Position numbers and translations under genes: made by a program
Notes under the pieces: model-generated
Told to the model about the DNA's origin: nothing
The model's database searches: none
The model's input: the letters and a program-made list of their open reading frames with translations, nothing else
Part shown: positions 21,901 to 33,714 of the stretch, piece after piece
Layout of the letters: every line of letters starts with the position of its first letter
Numbering within the stretch: position 1 is the stretch's first letter
Assembly: GCA_014529385.2 (NCBI GenBank)
Contig: CM043959.1
Span: 8,459,526-8,523,525, forward strand
Reading direction: 5' to 3'
From: Adiantum capillus-veneris
Lineage: Eukaryota > Streptophyta > Polypodiopsida > Polypodiales > Pteridaceae
Length of the DNA: 64,000 nucleotides

Positions 21901-23101
21901 TTATATGGAACAACCAGAAGGGTTTGTTATTCCAGGTAAAGAAGACCTTGTTGCTCAACTCCATAAGGCACTATATGGTCTCAAACAAGCTTCGCGAGCC
22001 TGGTATACAAAATTTGATCTTTTTCTCACCTCTAAAGGATTCATCTCTTGCTCGTCAGACCCCAACTTATACATAAAACGCCAAGCTAGCAGTTTTGTGA
22101 TTCTTGCTCTTTATGTGGATGATACCATCCTTGTTTCCGATGATTTGTGATTTCTTCAGCAAGTGAAAAAGTTATTGTCTTCTGCATTTGATATGGTGGA
22201 TCTTGGAGAGATTCACTCGTGTCTTGGGATTCAAATCCAACGGAACCGTACAAAAGGTATTTTATTCCTTCGACAGTCAAAGTTTATTGCAGATACTATT
22301 CAAAAATTTGGTATGGAATCTGCACATTCAGCCAACACACCTTGTCTTGCAAGCTCTACGAAGAACACTTCTGACAATGGCGGTCAACTTGTCACAAATC
22401 AACCTTATGCTAACTTGATTGGATGTCTTCAGTTTGTTGGCATGAACACTCGTCGTGATATTCTGTTTGCTTCTAATTATCTTGGACAACATCTTGCATG
22501 TCCTTCTCTTAAGCATTGGTCTGCTGCAAAGCGTGTGTTGAAATACTTGAAAGGCACTACAGATTTTGGTTTAGTCTATCGACGACAACTCACATCGGAT
22601 TCTATGCAATCTCTTTCTCTTTTGGGTTACACAGATGCAGACTGGGCAAGCTCACATTTATCTATGCAATCTACTAGTGGAAATTGCTTCTTTATAAATG
22701 GTTGTCTTGTTTCTTGGACTAGCAAGAAACAACGTTGTGTTGCAGTTTCTACGACTGAGTCAGAATATGTTGCGGCATCACTTGCAGCTCGTGAGTTGAT
22801 TTGGCTTCGACAAATGCTGGTTGATATTGGTCACTCTCCTCTTTCTAGCACACCCTTGCGGTGTGACAACCAAAGTGCTATTAGTCTTGCAAAAGACTAT
22901 GTTCAGCATAATAAGTCAAAGCACATTGCTGTCCATTATCATTATGTCAGGTATGAAGTACGCAAAGGAACCATTATGGTTGAACACTGTCCAAGTGACC
23001 AGATGATTGCAGACATTTTGACCAAAGGCCTCAACGAGTCACGTTTCATCCTCTTGCGCTCGGAGCTTGGAGTTGCTTCGACCTCACTCTTTCTAGATTA
23101 G
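18914..23101 (+). pseudogene. Copia Gag-Pol polyprotein with two in-frame stop codons
   Basis: One frame of about 1395 codons. The ATG at 18914 is chosen because Gag-like sequence (FPGWKAKMLLILEGDEL) starts just after it; the frame is open upstream to 18509 but that part is not Gag-like. Domains in order: Gag; two zinc knuckles (CSYCNRNGHTEDDC, CEYCGRSDHPTHMC), where copia usually has one; protease (IVDSGATGNMT); Gag-pre-integrase (WHHRFVHADFS); integrase core (HTDICGP, DNGGEY); RT (KARLVTKGYSQ, LYVDD); RNase H (YTDADWA, TESEYVA, DILTKGL). A TAG at 20897 replaces a codon in PQ-NGVAERKN, five codons before the catalytic Glu; a TGA at 22148 falls nine codons after YVDD. The three open segments (to 20899, 20951-22150, 22163-23101) share one frame, so no indels have occurred. 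Confidence 0.93.
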
Positions 23102-23340
23102 CTTCTTTGCTATTGTAATAGCTTTGTACATATGACATTGTAATCTTTTAGGTACCATGCACTATGCACACTCCACATTTGCACATTGTGATCTCTAAGT
23201 CACTTGAATATTTGTACATAGATGCACAATTCACTTTCATATCATCATCGCTGGTTCATATTTTCACATTGTATAGGGGCTTGGGTTTTTCCCTTGAACT
23301 CCCCAAGGGTTTTTTCATCCAAAGCTAGAGACCTTTGTTT

Positions 23341-23349
23341 GAGTGGGGG
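23341..23349 (+). promoter_or_regulatory. Polypurine tract of young copia element
   Basis: GAGTGGGGG immediately precedes the 3' LTR. Confidence 0.85.
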
Positions 23350-23492
23350 TGTTGGAGCTATATATGGCTCACTCTACTCAACTTGGTCTCACCTATATAT
23401 TTGTATCTTGTCCTCAATATGAATCAGTCTTTGGGAGCGTATATGGTGTGTCTCTTGTCTCGTCTCTCTCTCTTTCTCTCTACATCTCAACA
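23350..23492 (+). repeat. 3' LTR of young copia element (143 bp)
   Basis: Identical by eye to 18016-18158 and followed by the CACGG target duplication. Confidence 0.96.
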
Positions 23493-23497
23493 CACGG

Positions 23498-25110
23498 ATC
23501 GCGGCTCATCGTGATCCAAGTCACAAAAGGAAAGAACTGAGACCAACTTACATAGCCACGAAGCCTTTGATAGCTACTCTCAAGCAATATAGAGATGTGT
23601 TTGTCTGGTCGTACAAATATCTTAAGGGAGCATATCTGAGCATATATCAATACATGATACTCCTTAAGAGTGATTATAAGCCAGGTAGAAAATGTCCATA
23701 TACTTACAATGAAACCTTTATGAAGAAAATCGAAGAAGAGATAGACAAGCTTAAGGAAGTAGAGTGTATCTATGAGATCAAGCACACGGAGTGGGTGTCG
23801 CCATTCGCAGTAGTGCCTAAAACAAATGGTAAATTGCGAGTGTGCGTGAATCTGAAAGAGGTAAATGATACCACGATAAAAGACAAATATCCCTTACCCA
23901 TCATAGATCACGAGATTGAGAGAGTCACGAACAAGGACTCTTATAGCTTTCTTGATGAATTATTGGGCTACAATCAATTCACAATAAAGCCAAAGGACCA
24001 ACACAAAACAACCTTTTCCACAGAATGGGGCATATTTGCTTAAAGGGTGATGCCATTTGGTTTGACAAATGCACCTCTCACATTCCAGACGCTGATAAGT
24101 CACGCATTCGAGGAATTTCTAAGACAATTCTTAGATATGTAGATGGACGACTTGTATGTGCATTTTCAACAAAGAGACAAACATATTGAACACTTGAAGA
24201 AGATATTTGAGGAGTGCAAAACTTATTGCATTTGCCTAAATCCTTAAAAAATATGTCTTCAAAATAAGAAAAGATAAGATAATAGGGTATATAGTGTCTA
24301 AAAATGGAATTCTACAAATCTTGAGAAGATATAAGTGATTATTTATGCTCTAAGACCCACCAAAGTTAGAGAGTTACAAGACTTTATGGGCCATTGCGGC
24401 TATTATCGAAGGTTTATCTCCATGTATGCAGTTATTGCAAAGTCTTCTTGCAAACAAATTTGTATTTTGTGTGGATCACTAGACACTATTGTACTCAGTG
24501 AACAAACCATGCAATATTGGTCGTATAGTTCAGTGGTTCAATATAGTGCTTGAGTATAATTTCACAGTAGTGGTCAAGAAAGGGACTACTCATCAGAGGA
24601 TGGACCATTTATCTTGATTGATTCATGGAGAAGCACCTCTTAGAGTTGACAATGACTTGTCAGATGCTTATCTCTTCAACATCTAGATGGTACTGAGGTG
24701 GAGCGAACGTGTGATTCCATTACTCACCATTGGTTCTCTATAGATTGAAAGACAACCATTTATCATCGAGCAAACACGCTCACTTGTGCTAATAGCCGTG
24801 CGGCTATATAAATAGGAAAATGACGAGATACTTAGTCTATGTATAGAGCCATATGAGAAATATTTGTTCTTGAGATAAACACACGTACAAACAACGGGGT
24901 TTTATAACGCAAAAACACGAACATATCAGGGATTGATAAGACTTGGGGTGTATTGGCCTTATATGCAAAGATGTGTCCATGACTACAGTGGTTCATGTGA
25001 TACGTGTGCCATTCAAAATCCAATCAAACATGTTACACTATTTAGGATAACAAAAGCATCCAAGTGGAGAAAATATATAGTGGATTACATAAAATAAGGA
25101 GTCTTTCCAG
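23498..25110 (+). pseudogene. Ty3-type RT / RNase H / integrase relic
   Basis: Broken coding sequence of a second, different Ty3-type element. RT: EWVSPFAVVPKTNGKLRVCV, SFLDELLGYNQ, VMPFGLTNAP, and a catalytic box reading stop-MDD where Tyr is expected (~24139). The connection region is LQDFMGHCGYYRRFI (24370-24415). RNase H end: FTVVVKKGTTHQRMDHLS (24560-24610). Integrase zinc-binding remnant: GVYWPYM...CDTCAIQNP (24945-25025). At least six stops and some frame changes. The first open segment, 23567-24043, is the longest (158 codons). Gag and LTRs were not found. It is older than the copia element that lies just left of it. Confidence 0.82.
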
Positions 25111-25244
25111 CAAGCATGAGGGTAATGAGAATGGAGCGAGATTTTTGAGAATCTTTGGAGCGAGCGTTTTTCAGATATTACTCAATTGAAGAAACCTAGA
25201 CAAAAAACTCCCACCAAAAAGAGTTTTCAAAGCGAGCTTTCTAG

Positions 25245-25489
25245 AGAAAGCTTTTTTTTGTCTACCTCTCATCTCTCATCTCTCTCCCTCTACCCTCCTC
25301 TCTATGTCCTCTCTCTTACTCCCTCTACCTCTCCCTATCTCTATTTCTCTCTAACTTCCACTCCTTCAATATCTCTCTCTTAATCTCCCTCCCTCCCTCT
25401 CTCTCTAAGTTTCTCTCTATATCCCCTCCCCCCGCTCTCTCAATCCCCCTACCTCTGTCTCTCTCTTCCCGTCTCCTCCCGTTTTTTAC

Positions 25490-25520
<31 letters not shown>

Positions 25521-25620
25521 AATCGCTCAACCCCCATCTCCCTCTTTCTCTATCCTCTCCCCTTTTTATATACCTCCTTAACCCACCCACCCCCCCCACC
25601 CCCTTCCCTCTCTCTCTTTG
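25245..25620. repeat. Pyrimidine-rich low-complexity tract
   Basis: About 375 bp almost wholly C and T on the plus strand, with imperfect (CT)n, CCCTC and TCTCC words; open frames in it are compositional artefacts. Confidence 0.9.
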
Positions 25621-26620
25621 GGACAAACACATGGCTATGAGTATATGATTCTCAAGAGTTCGAATGTGACCTACACTTCTTCGGTATATAGAAGCTGGGA
25701 GAGTGAAAGTATGGACATCTGCCTCATGCTAATTGGAAATAGAAATCATGGTGGATTATGCAAAGAATGTAGGATAAACCAAATTTGTGGAGAATACTCC
25801 CATTTGATGTGCCCTCTTGCTAAACCGAAGAATAAATTGGTTCGTCCCCACTGCAAGAGAAAGGATTGGTGTCTCTCTTAGGATGATTTGGACGGAGCAC
25901 TAGTCATATTATACTATGATCAGAGAGATATCCAGCCAGATCAAGGATAGACAATGATGTGGCTCTGTTTGAGTATGACTCTAAACATGGAGACAACATT
26001 CCCTCCAAATGTTCCAAATTGCAATCGATAACTGTGAAAACCTCATCTCTATGCCAGTCCTCAGCCTATGGCCGAGGGAAAAATCTTACCTAGGCTACCT
26101 CTGAGGTAATGTAATGTGATAAGCATAAAGCATAGATCCGAGTCCTCACCCTGGAAGAAAAGATGTGTCTTGACAAAAGGCAACAACCCAATCACTAAAC
26201 CCCAAGTGATGTAACGAAACTGTTTCCCGACTCTACTAACATGCAAATCCATCACTCTCCAGATTTCGTGAGCTCTCTCAAAGGACCATTGACATTGTAT
26301 CGGAGACTCTAAAATCCACAGCAAACATCTCCTAAGGCTGGATCAAGACCCATGATTGCCCCCCAAGAATCCACAACCAATCCATGATGCAAGCATCCAT
26401 GGAAACAGAACAATCATGTTGACGCCATTCTCTTGCACGAAAAGGGAGGTGTCATCCAGAACAATATGGAAGATGTTTAACTCTCTCATTTTTTTTGGGT
26501 CGAAACGTGCTCTCTACATTTACCTTGTAGCGTTCAAAAAAAGTCCTAGCATAGCTCTTGATTTACTACCTCCTCGTAAGTCCCTCCAAAAAAATTTCAC
26601 AAATTAAGGAATGAATACAC
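25621..26620. other. Gene-free stretch
   Basis: Open frames of 60-87 codons only, none recognisable. It ends at the left LTR of the minus-strand copia element. Confidence 0.5.
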
Positions 26621-26625
26621 TAAAG

Positions 26626-26905
26626 TGTGAACTTGAGTAGTATAGAGAAGATAGAGTGAAAGAGGAGAGGAAGAGAGAGTAGACAGAGAGATGGAGATAG
26701 AGAAGGGATAGAAGTGTGTGAGAGAAGGGAAGGGGGAGCTGACACCAAGTAGAGGGGGGAAATTTAAATTTGAATCACACTCAATTGCACTAGATCAAAT
26801 CAAAGGGAAGTTCCTTTTATAGGCATGGGGGGAATATAGTTGTTGTAGGGATAAGGATTCATTGGTGAGTTTTGAAATCCATCTTAGGTGTAAAGTGTAA
26901 TTCAC
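26626..26905 (-). repeat. 3' LTR of old copia element
   Basis: Plus-strand start TGTGAACTTGAGTAG, end ..GTAATTCA. Minus-strand TATA box (TATAAAAG) at 26814-26821. Inside it follows a purine-rich stretch (minus strand GAGAGGGATCGTGGAAAG), the likely polypurine tract. Confidence 0.85.
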
Positions 26906-27032
26906 TTTCCACGATCCCTCTCAAACCGAAACCATAACAGAAAGCATTGAGCATTTGTGAGGAGATCCCCCCTCAAATGCGATTACAAAATAAAACAATG
27001 CTGAAATACAATGAATGTTGTTGAAGACGAAG

Positions 27033-30000
27033 CTAGGGAGCTTCCAAACTGGCTCTTGCTGAGAAAAGACTGTGTTTCTCAAGTGGAACTGCCTTGGTAA
27101 GGAAATCGGCAACATTCTTTGTGATAGAGATGTATTTGAGGTGGATGAAGTTGTCTTCTACTAGTTCCTTGATGAAGTGATACGCGAGCTTGATGTGCTT
27201 TGTGTGGTCAGTAAGCTGAGGACTCTTTGCCATTGCAATTGCTAACAGATAGTCGCAATGTAGAATGATTGGAGGAGTGGCACATGGAATTGGTAGTTCT
27301 TCTAGGAGTTACTGAAGCCACAATGCTTAACGAGCAGCGAGGGATGCTGCTATTTACGGTAGATGATAGAGCAAGTGAAGTATGGCACTTGCTTTGCCAA
27401 GACATAGCACCACCTGCAAGAAGAAATACATGCCTAGAGATGCTATGCATATTCGGGTCTTGCCCGGACCAATCGGCAACAACAAAACCTTTGAGTTGCA
27501 GTGGTGATGAGTGGTGCTGATGATAATAGGTGAGAGAATGATGGCGAGTTTGATGTAAGTAGTGCAGTGATCTCTTGGCAGCGAGACCATGTCATTTGTC
27601 AGGTGACTTCATATGGCGAGATAATACATGACCGGTAGATCTAATATCAAGCCTTGTGCATGAAATGAGTGGTGATGAGTGGTTCTGATGATAATAGGTG
27701 AGAGAATGATGGCGAGTGTGATGTAAGTAGCGGAGTGATCTCTTGGCAGTGAGACCATGTCATTTGTTAGGTGCCTTCATATGGCGAGATAATACATGAC
27801 CAGTAGATCTAATATCAAGCCTTGTGCATGAAATGAGGTACCTTTGCTCGCGAATTGGTAGATCTAATATCAAGCCTTGTGCATGAAATGAGGTACCTTT
27901 GCTGGTGAGCATAGGGAAAGCTTGACATAGAATAAGTATCATCATCAGATGGTGGTAGAGATGTGAATAGTTTATGCTTGACAAGTCATGGAGTAGAGAG
28001 TTGTGCATTAGAAGAGAGAAGACCATACTCACCCAATATGTCTTCAATGTATTTCCATTGTGAGAGCTTGATGAATTTGCCATTTCAATCTCTGTTGACC
28101 TCTATGCCCAAGAAGTAGGTCATAGGGCTATTGTCATAGACTGGGAATGCTTCCTTGAGCATTTCCACAACATGCGAGACATATGTCTCATCACAAGCAA
28201 TGATAGGGATGTCATCGACATAGACACCAATGATTGCCCTTCCATGAAAGAGAGTACGATAGAATAAATTGGGGTCAGAAGTGCATTGAATGAATCCCCA
28301 TTCGACAAGAAAAGCATGCAATCACTTGAACCATTGTCGTGCATACTGCTTAAGACCGTATATGGGCTTATTTAGCTTTCATACATAGATAGTGGGATCG
28401 TCACAATAGAAGTAGGGAGGTTGAGCCATATAAATGAATTCATCTAGCCATTCATGTAGAAAGGCAATGCGGATGTCAATGTGATGAAGAGGAATGTCAA
28501 AGAAAGAGGCTAATGCAACAAGTATGCGAAATGATGTGATGCCCATTACGGGAGAGTAAGTATCAGTGAAATATGTACTGTGTTGTTGCATATAGACCTT
28601 TGCGACAAGCCTTGCTTTGTAGCGTTCGATAGAACCGTTGGGGCGATGCTTCTTCTTGAGAATCCATTGGCAACCGATGAGATTGGCGTCATCGGGCCGT
28701 GGCGTGATAGTCCAAGTTTGAGCTTCTTCATGTGCTTGAAGCGCTTCCTTCATGGCTTCAATCCAATGTTCACTTTTAGGAGAGGCAGTGGCATCTTCCA
28801 TTGAGAGCGTGTTCTCCTCGAGCAGGTCAGGGATATTGATTCAGAGGTCTTCTTCTTCTTGAAGTAAGAAGGAGGAGAAGGAGGTTGCTTCATAGATGGC
28901 TTCAAGAGGGCGGTGTCGAGGGCAAAGGGGAGGCGAGATCCCTTCATCATCCATTGGGGCTGATTTGGGGGTCGATTAGAGTGTTGACTAGATGCCTTGA
29001 GGGCTGAGGATGAAGAGGAAATGTTGATGGGAGTGATGTTGTTTCTACGAGTAGTAGAAGTATTTGGGGTTGAGTATGAGGATGAGACTACAATAGGTGA
29101 GTGTGCCATGCTTAGAGGCGATGAAGGAGAAGCTGAGGGGCTGAAATGAGGGCTCTTTTGGGTCGTTTTTGAATGAGGTAGGGGACTGTTTATGCTTGGA
29201 GCAGGAGATGGCGCAATGGAGCTTGAGAAGTGGCGCTCATGAGGAGTCGATTGGCGTGATACAGAGGGCTGAGCATGTGTGTGTGTGTGGCCTTCTTATA
29301 GTGTGTGGGAGAGCTTCAGAGTGTGTGTGGCCATGCCATCAAGTGGCGCAAGTTGATTAGGTGTAGATTGATGGGAATCGAATGCTAGGGGTAGCGCTGG
29401 AACAAGTTGCGCTAGCTTATGATTTTTGGCTGCTTTCATTATTAGGCTTGTGGGCATTTGATTTTAAATTAAAGTGCTAAAGTGGTTTCTCACACTCTGG
29501 GGCAATGATTTATCAACCATATTGGCTATAGTATATTTATTGCATGGTCTATCTGGGGTAGGCAAAAGAGGCTCAGTGGTTGATGAGGGCGGAGCTTCAC
29601 CAGGGTGATTAAATAGAAGAAACTCGCAAAAGATTACTGACCTTGAGAACAAAAATTTATGGGTTGTCGAATCGTAAAGGCGCCGTATCCGCAGAAGATA
29701 GTGTGGATGCTCTTAGGAGAAATCTTGGATTGAGGACTGGTGAGCAGAGGATATGCCACGGAACCAAATATTTTGGGATGGTTTATGTTGGGCGGGTGGT
29801 TGAACCATAGCTGGTAAGAAGTTTTGTGTGGATTGGCAGATGAGAGGACTCCATTTTGAATGTAGGTGGCAGTAGCTATGGCTTTTTCCCAGAATGTAGT
29901 AGGAAGTCGAGTGAGGGCTAGCATTGAGCGGGAAGCTTTGACTAAAGTGTGATTCTTGCCCTCAACGACTCCATTTTGCTAAGGGTGATTCGGAATTGTA

Positions 30001-31844
30001 AATTCCCGTCGAAAACCATTTGATACACAATATTGTTGAAACTCATTGCTTTTGTACTCTCCACCACTATCTGTGCGCAATGCTTTAATCTTTCGATCCA
30101 GTTGTGTCTCCACGTACCGTAGCTTTGTATGCCTAAAATTTGATAAATGTTGCAGCTTTATCTACCACCAAGAAATAGACATAAGTGTACCTTGTATAGT
30201 CATCCATGAAGATTAAGAAGTATTTGTTGCCGGTGAGTGATTGTGTCTGCATTGGGCTACACAAATCCGAGTGGATGAGCTTAAGAGATTGAGCGATATG
30301 GGATTTTGACCTTGGAAACTTGAAATGCTTAGATTTGTATGTCCAATATGCATGCTTCACAAAATGTGATTGGGGTAATTGTGGTTGGCAGACCCACCAT
30401 TAGCTCCTTCTGCTGCATATCCTTGAGCACTTGTTGTGAGACATGACCTAGCATGTAGTGCCAAATAAGTGTATCCTCTTGCTTTGAAGAACTGATGATT
30501 GATGAAAGTGCTTTGGCATGGACCTTGCTAGAGCCGAGAGGATACAAGCGCCCTTCCTTGGGGCAAGCTCTAGAGAAAGTCTTTTTATTTGTATCAATTG
30601 TTTGCAGCATGCATTTATCATGCGTGAAAGAAACTGTAATGCCCTTGGAGGTGAGATCTCCTACGGAGATGAGATTCGGCTTTAGACCAGGTCCATAGTA
30701 TACCTTGTCTAAGTGAGCTATAATTCCATTTGGTAGGGTAATGGCAACAATGCCATATCCTTGAGCATGTTGAATGTTGCTATCCCCCATGAGGACTTCA
30801 AGTGGGTGTTGAAGAGGGGTGTAGTGTGCAAGCCAATAAAAATGATATGTCATGTGATGTGTAGCTCTAGTATCTAGATACCAGATAGAAGAGTTGTGAT
30901 GTGGCTTAGAGGAGCTGAAGCTTGTAGCAATAATTTGTATAGAAGTAGGGTGTGTATCACCATCATAGCTTGAAATATTAGTGAAGTGAGCATGAGCTTT
31001 GTGATGATAGCCTCCATTTGCTTTATGTCCATTGAGTCCTCCATGATTTCCACCATGATTCTTGGTTTTGGACCTGTAGTCCTTGGCAATGTGTCCGAAC
31101 TTCTTGCAGTTGTGGCATTGAACTTGACCATAAGGTGCATTTCTAGGGCGGTTAGAACCACCTTTATGCAACTGCCTTGAATTGTTGTAATGGTGCTTAG
31201 GACCACCTTTTCTGAATTTGATATGAGTGGCTAGAGCCACTGTAGTAGAGCCATTAGACTGGTTTCTTAAAGCTTCTTCCTAATGGATTTTGGATACAAG
31301 GCCTTGCAATTGAATTTGGGACAGGGCTTGAGTAGTAACAAAGGTTCTCTAGCTTGCGGGTAAAGACGCCAATAGAAGCATACATTGAAATTTCTTTGAA
31401 ATCTCCATTCTAGAGATGAGAACTTCATCTAACAGTGACTGCAGATTGACCTTCTTGCATAGTATTGTTTACAAGCCTCTTGATGAGGGAGACTTGATAA
31501 ACAAGATCAGTGTGCTCATAACTGTTGTTGAAGAACTCCCAAATAGCCTTAGAGGTGGATAGAGTCCGCACCATTTGGACTTGCCTATCCTCACAATGGC
31601 GTATAATCTCCATTTCAGCCATAATGTCCCTTGAATCCCATGCCGAGCGTAGCTCCGTGTCGGATGCGTACTCCTCTTTACTTGGTCTTATTTCATCTCC
31701 TGAAACAATCTTCCAGAGGCCAAGTTGATTCAAATATCGCTCCATTCTTAGCTTCCACACATTGTAATTGTTCCCATTGAGCTTATAAATGGTGAAATAC
31801 CTTGAGTTGGTGGTTGCAACCATAGGTGACGATGCGCTAGTCAT
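27033..31844 (-). pseudogene. Copia Gag-Pol relic
   Basis: Fragments in minus-strand order: Gag (31844-31425, YKLNGNNYNVWKLRMERYL); zinc knuckle CHNCKKFGHIAKDY, whose last Cys is Tyr; protease WYLDTRATHHMTY, with DTR instead of DSG; Gag-pre-integrase (LIWHYMLGHVSQ); integrase (IHSDLCSP at ~30270, then TTFWEKAIATATYIQNGV at ~29890); RT (28801-28379, YKARLVAKVYMQ and HHIDIRIAFLH, then VYVDDIPII at ~28220); RNase H (GGAMSWQSKCHTSLA, HTKHIKLAYHFIKELV, NVADFLTKA, 27450-27040). Zinc-binding and protease active-site residues are lost and stops are frequent. 27500-27900 contains tandem duplications inside the coding region. Confidence 0.88.
27500..27900. repeat. 168-bp tandem duplication plus ~55-bp partial duplication
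   Basis: TGATAATAGGTGAGAGAATG occurs at 27521 and 27689 (period 168), with homologous flanks. A shorter word set (TAGATCTAATATCAAGCC.. to ..GGTACCTTTGCT) recurs at 27804 and 27859 (period 55). Both lie inside the copia relic, between RT and RNase H, and must postdate loss of function. Confidence 0.85.
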
Positions 31845-31940
31845 GCTAGCCGAGTAAAGCTTGGAAGCGAGAGATGGACGTAAAATAGGCGGTTGCTTTG
31901 AGAGAAGGCTCTTAGAGTACTTAGGAGCTCAAGTTCTGAA

Positions 31941-31952
31941 GCTTTGATACCA
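31941..31952 (-). promoter_or_regulatory. Primer-binding site of old copia element
   Basis: Minus strand TGGTATCAAAGC, one mismatch from the initiator-Met site, directly abutting the LTR. Confidence 0.85.
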
Positions 31953-32233
31953 TGTGAACTTGAGTACTACAGAGAAGATAGAGTGAGAGAGGAGAGGAAG
32001 AGAAAGTTGATAGAGAGATGGAAATAGAGAAGGGAGAGAAGTGTGTGAGAGAAGGAAAGGGGGAGTTGACACCAAGTAGATGGGGGAAATTCAAATTTGA
32101 TTCACACTCACGTGCACTAGAAAAATACAAAAGAGAGTTCCTTTTATAGGCATGGAAAAGGAATATAGTTGTTGTAGGGATAAGGATTCATTGGTGAGGT
32201 TTAAACTCCAGCTTAGGTGTAAAGTGCAATGCG
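31953..32233 (-). repeat. 5' LTR of old copia element
   Basis: Homologous to 26626-26905 throughout; minus-strand TATA box at 32141-32148. The outer end reads ..AATGCG where the other copy reads ..AATTCA, so the terminal CA has probably mutated. Confidence 0.85.
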
Positions 32234-32830
32234 TCTCTAAAGACATATAGCTACAAAGGCACCTGCATCTACTAACATAATATGACGGCCAAGGTTGCCA
32301 TTTCCACGTGGCACAAACTACGAGCTGAAGGCTACATTCCAAAAAAAGCGGCTATCACCTGTAACTCTCTCTCTCCCTTTCTCTCTCTCTTTCTCTCTCC
32401 ACAGTGAGTCTGTAACTGCATCGTGGTGAGAAACCAGCCGTTCAGTTTTTCTCAAAACTCCGGGATGAAGTAGAATTAGCCTGGAACGATGTTTAGTTTT
32501 TCTTGAACTCCGGTTGCAGCGAATGGTGCGCCATATTGAAATTCGCTCTCTCTCGCTCCCCCCTTTCCTCTTCCTTCCTTCCGTTGCATGCCCCTGCAAG
32601 AGCCTTAGCCTGCTGGAACTGCATTAAATCTTCCTGGACATGGCCGTCATGGTGGAGGCAGAGGGTGAGAGGCTGGATGAGATCCCCTCCCACCACAAGT
32701 GGATTATTTTCCTGTCACGCCATTGCCGCAAGCAACAAGCACTCCACTTCACTCCATCAGTAGACGTAGTAGGCGGTATTGGTTGAAATTAATTCAAAAA
32801 AGAAGAGGAATAAATGGGAGATGCTCTTGA
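32234..32830. other. Gene-free stretch
   Basis: No recognisable gene; short CT-rich tracts around 32360-32400. It borders the tandem array on the right. Confidence 0.5.
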
Positions 32831-32914
32831 GGGTGCAAGATTCAAAATCTGCAAGGTGAGAGGAAGGTTGGGATGTAGTGGACGTGGAAGCCATGCATTC
32901 TATTCTCAGTTTGG

Positions 32915-32921
<7 letters not shown>

Positions 32922-33009
<88 letters not shown>
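32922..33009. repeat. (CT)n(CA)n compound microsatellite, array unit 1
   Basis: About 15 CT followed by about 29 CA dinucleotides. Equivalents in later units at 34150-34227, 35299-35365 and 36467-36525 are shorter and interrupted. Confidence 0.95.
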
Positions 33010-33013
<4 letters not shown>

Positions 33014-33178
33014 GGAATCACATCTTTGAGGGGCAAATAATGCATAAGATAGGGGCGAGCAGCCGCAGCGGAAGACTATGGGCTCTCATTGCATGCAAAC
33101 TTGCAGTTCGAGGTTGCATGTCTCTCTCTCATGCATTATCACTCTGCTTCTCTCATGCTCCTGAAACATCTGTGTCTT

Positions 33179-33179
<1 letters not shown>

Positions 33180-33248
<69 letters not shown>
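33180..33248. repeat. (CT)34 microsatellite, array unit 1
   Basis: Pure CT run; the same site in units 2-5 holds only 7-12 CT (34380, 35538, 36696, 37142). Confidence 0.95.
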
Positions 33249-33250
<2 letters not shown>

Positions 33251-33507
33251 GCTCTTGGCAGAAGACCGTATGAGGCACTTGAGAAGGCAAATCATGAGGG
33301 GTGTAGGGTTACTGTGAGATTGTTGACAAGGGCGAGATTGACTCAAGGGTGAGATTGCTGGTGGAGGCTGCTATTGGCGGGTTCTACGTGTGCTAAGAAG
33401 AAGTGGGGATGGAAGCATGGATGGAGATAGGCATATTATAAAGTAATACATTTTATTTAGACGGATGCAAGTATCCAGACGACAATGTATTTAGTAATTT
33501 TCCATAG

Positions 33508-33714
33508 AATCTCACAGAATGCCTGGATGGAATTGACCACCTTATCCATCTTCATGACCTTCAATTGGATGGATGTCCAATATTGTTGGAAGAGCTAACT
33601 TCCTTGCATGCCCTGTAGGAAATGGAATTTCTCTATGTAACAAAGTGTGTGAAGCTCAAAGGCATGAGGGGTTCTGATGAGATGAGAAAGGTGGAATCGG
33701 TTCGACTCCATTAA
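33508..33714 (+). pseudogene. LRR (NLR-type) fragment, array unit 1
   Basis: 68-codon frame homologous to the other units: LQLDGCPILLEEL and LYVTKCVKLKGMRG are leucine-rich repeats of the irregular NLR type. A TAG (33618-33620 region, after SLHAL) breaks it. Ends at the shared VESVRLH-stop. Confidence 0.65.

Larger units (their letters stand above)
18016..23492 (+). mobile_element. Full-length Ty1/copia retrotransposon, very young
   Basis: Complete structure: LTR (18016-18158), initiator-Met PBS directly adjacent, leader, gag-pol frame, polypurine tract (23341-23349) and LTR (23350-23492). The 5-bp target duplication CACGG is present on both sides (18011-18015 and 23493-23497). The two 143-bp LTRs are identical by eye, including their CT-rich end, which indicates recent insertion. 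The coding frame nevertheless has two in-frame stops. Confidence 0.96.
26626..32233 (-). mobile_element. Old Ty1/copia element, both LTRs present, coding region decayed
   Basis: LTRs at 26626-26905 and 31953-32233 (~280 bp) with polyprotein fragments between them on the minus strand in the order expected. The primer site is at 31941-31952. The LTRs differ at many positions and the coding region has numerous stops and indels, so it is much older than the element at 18016. A target duplication is not resolved: TAAAG precedes the left LTR and occurs again only a few bases beyond the right LTR end. Confidence 0.9.

Noticed and set aside
24500-24560. tRNA-like 5' half (GTATAGTTCAGTGGTTCA) in the Ty3 relic
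   Set aside because: The frame there reads as the RNase H end of the polyprotein (continuing into FTVVVKKGTTHQRMDHLS) and no T-arm follows.
33695-33712. GGTTCGACTCC, a near-perfect Pol III B box, repeated in each array unit
   Set aside because: It lies in the conserved LRR frame (ESVRLH) and no A box or tRNA fold is found upstream.
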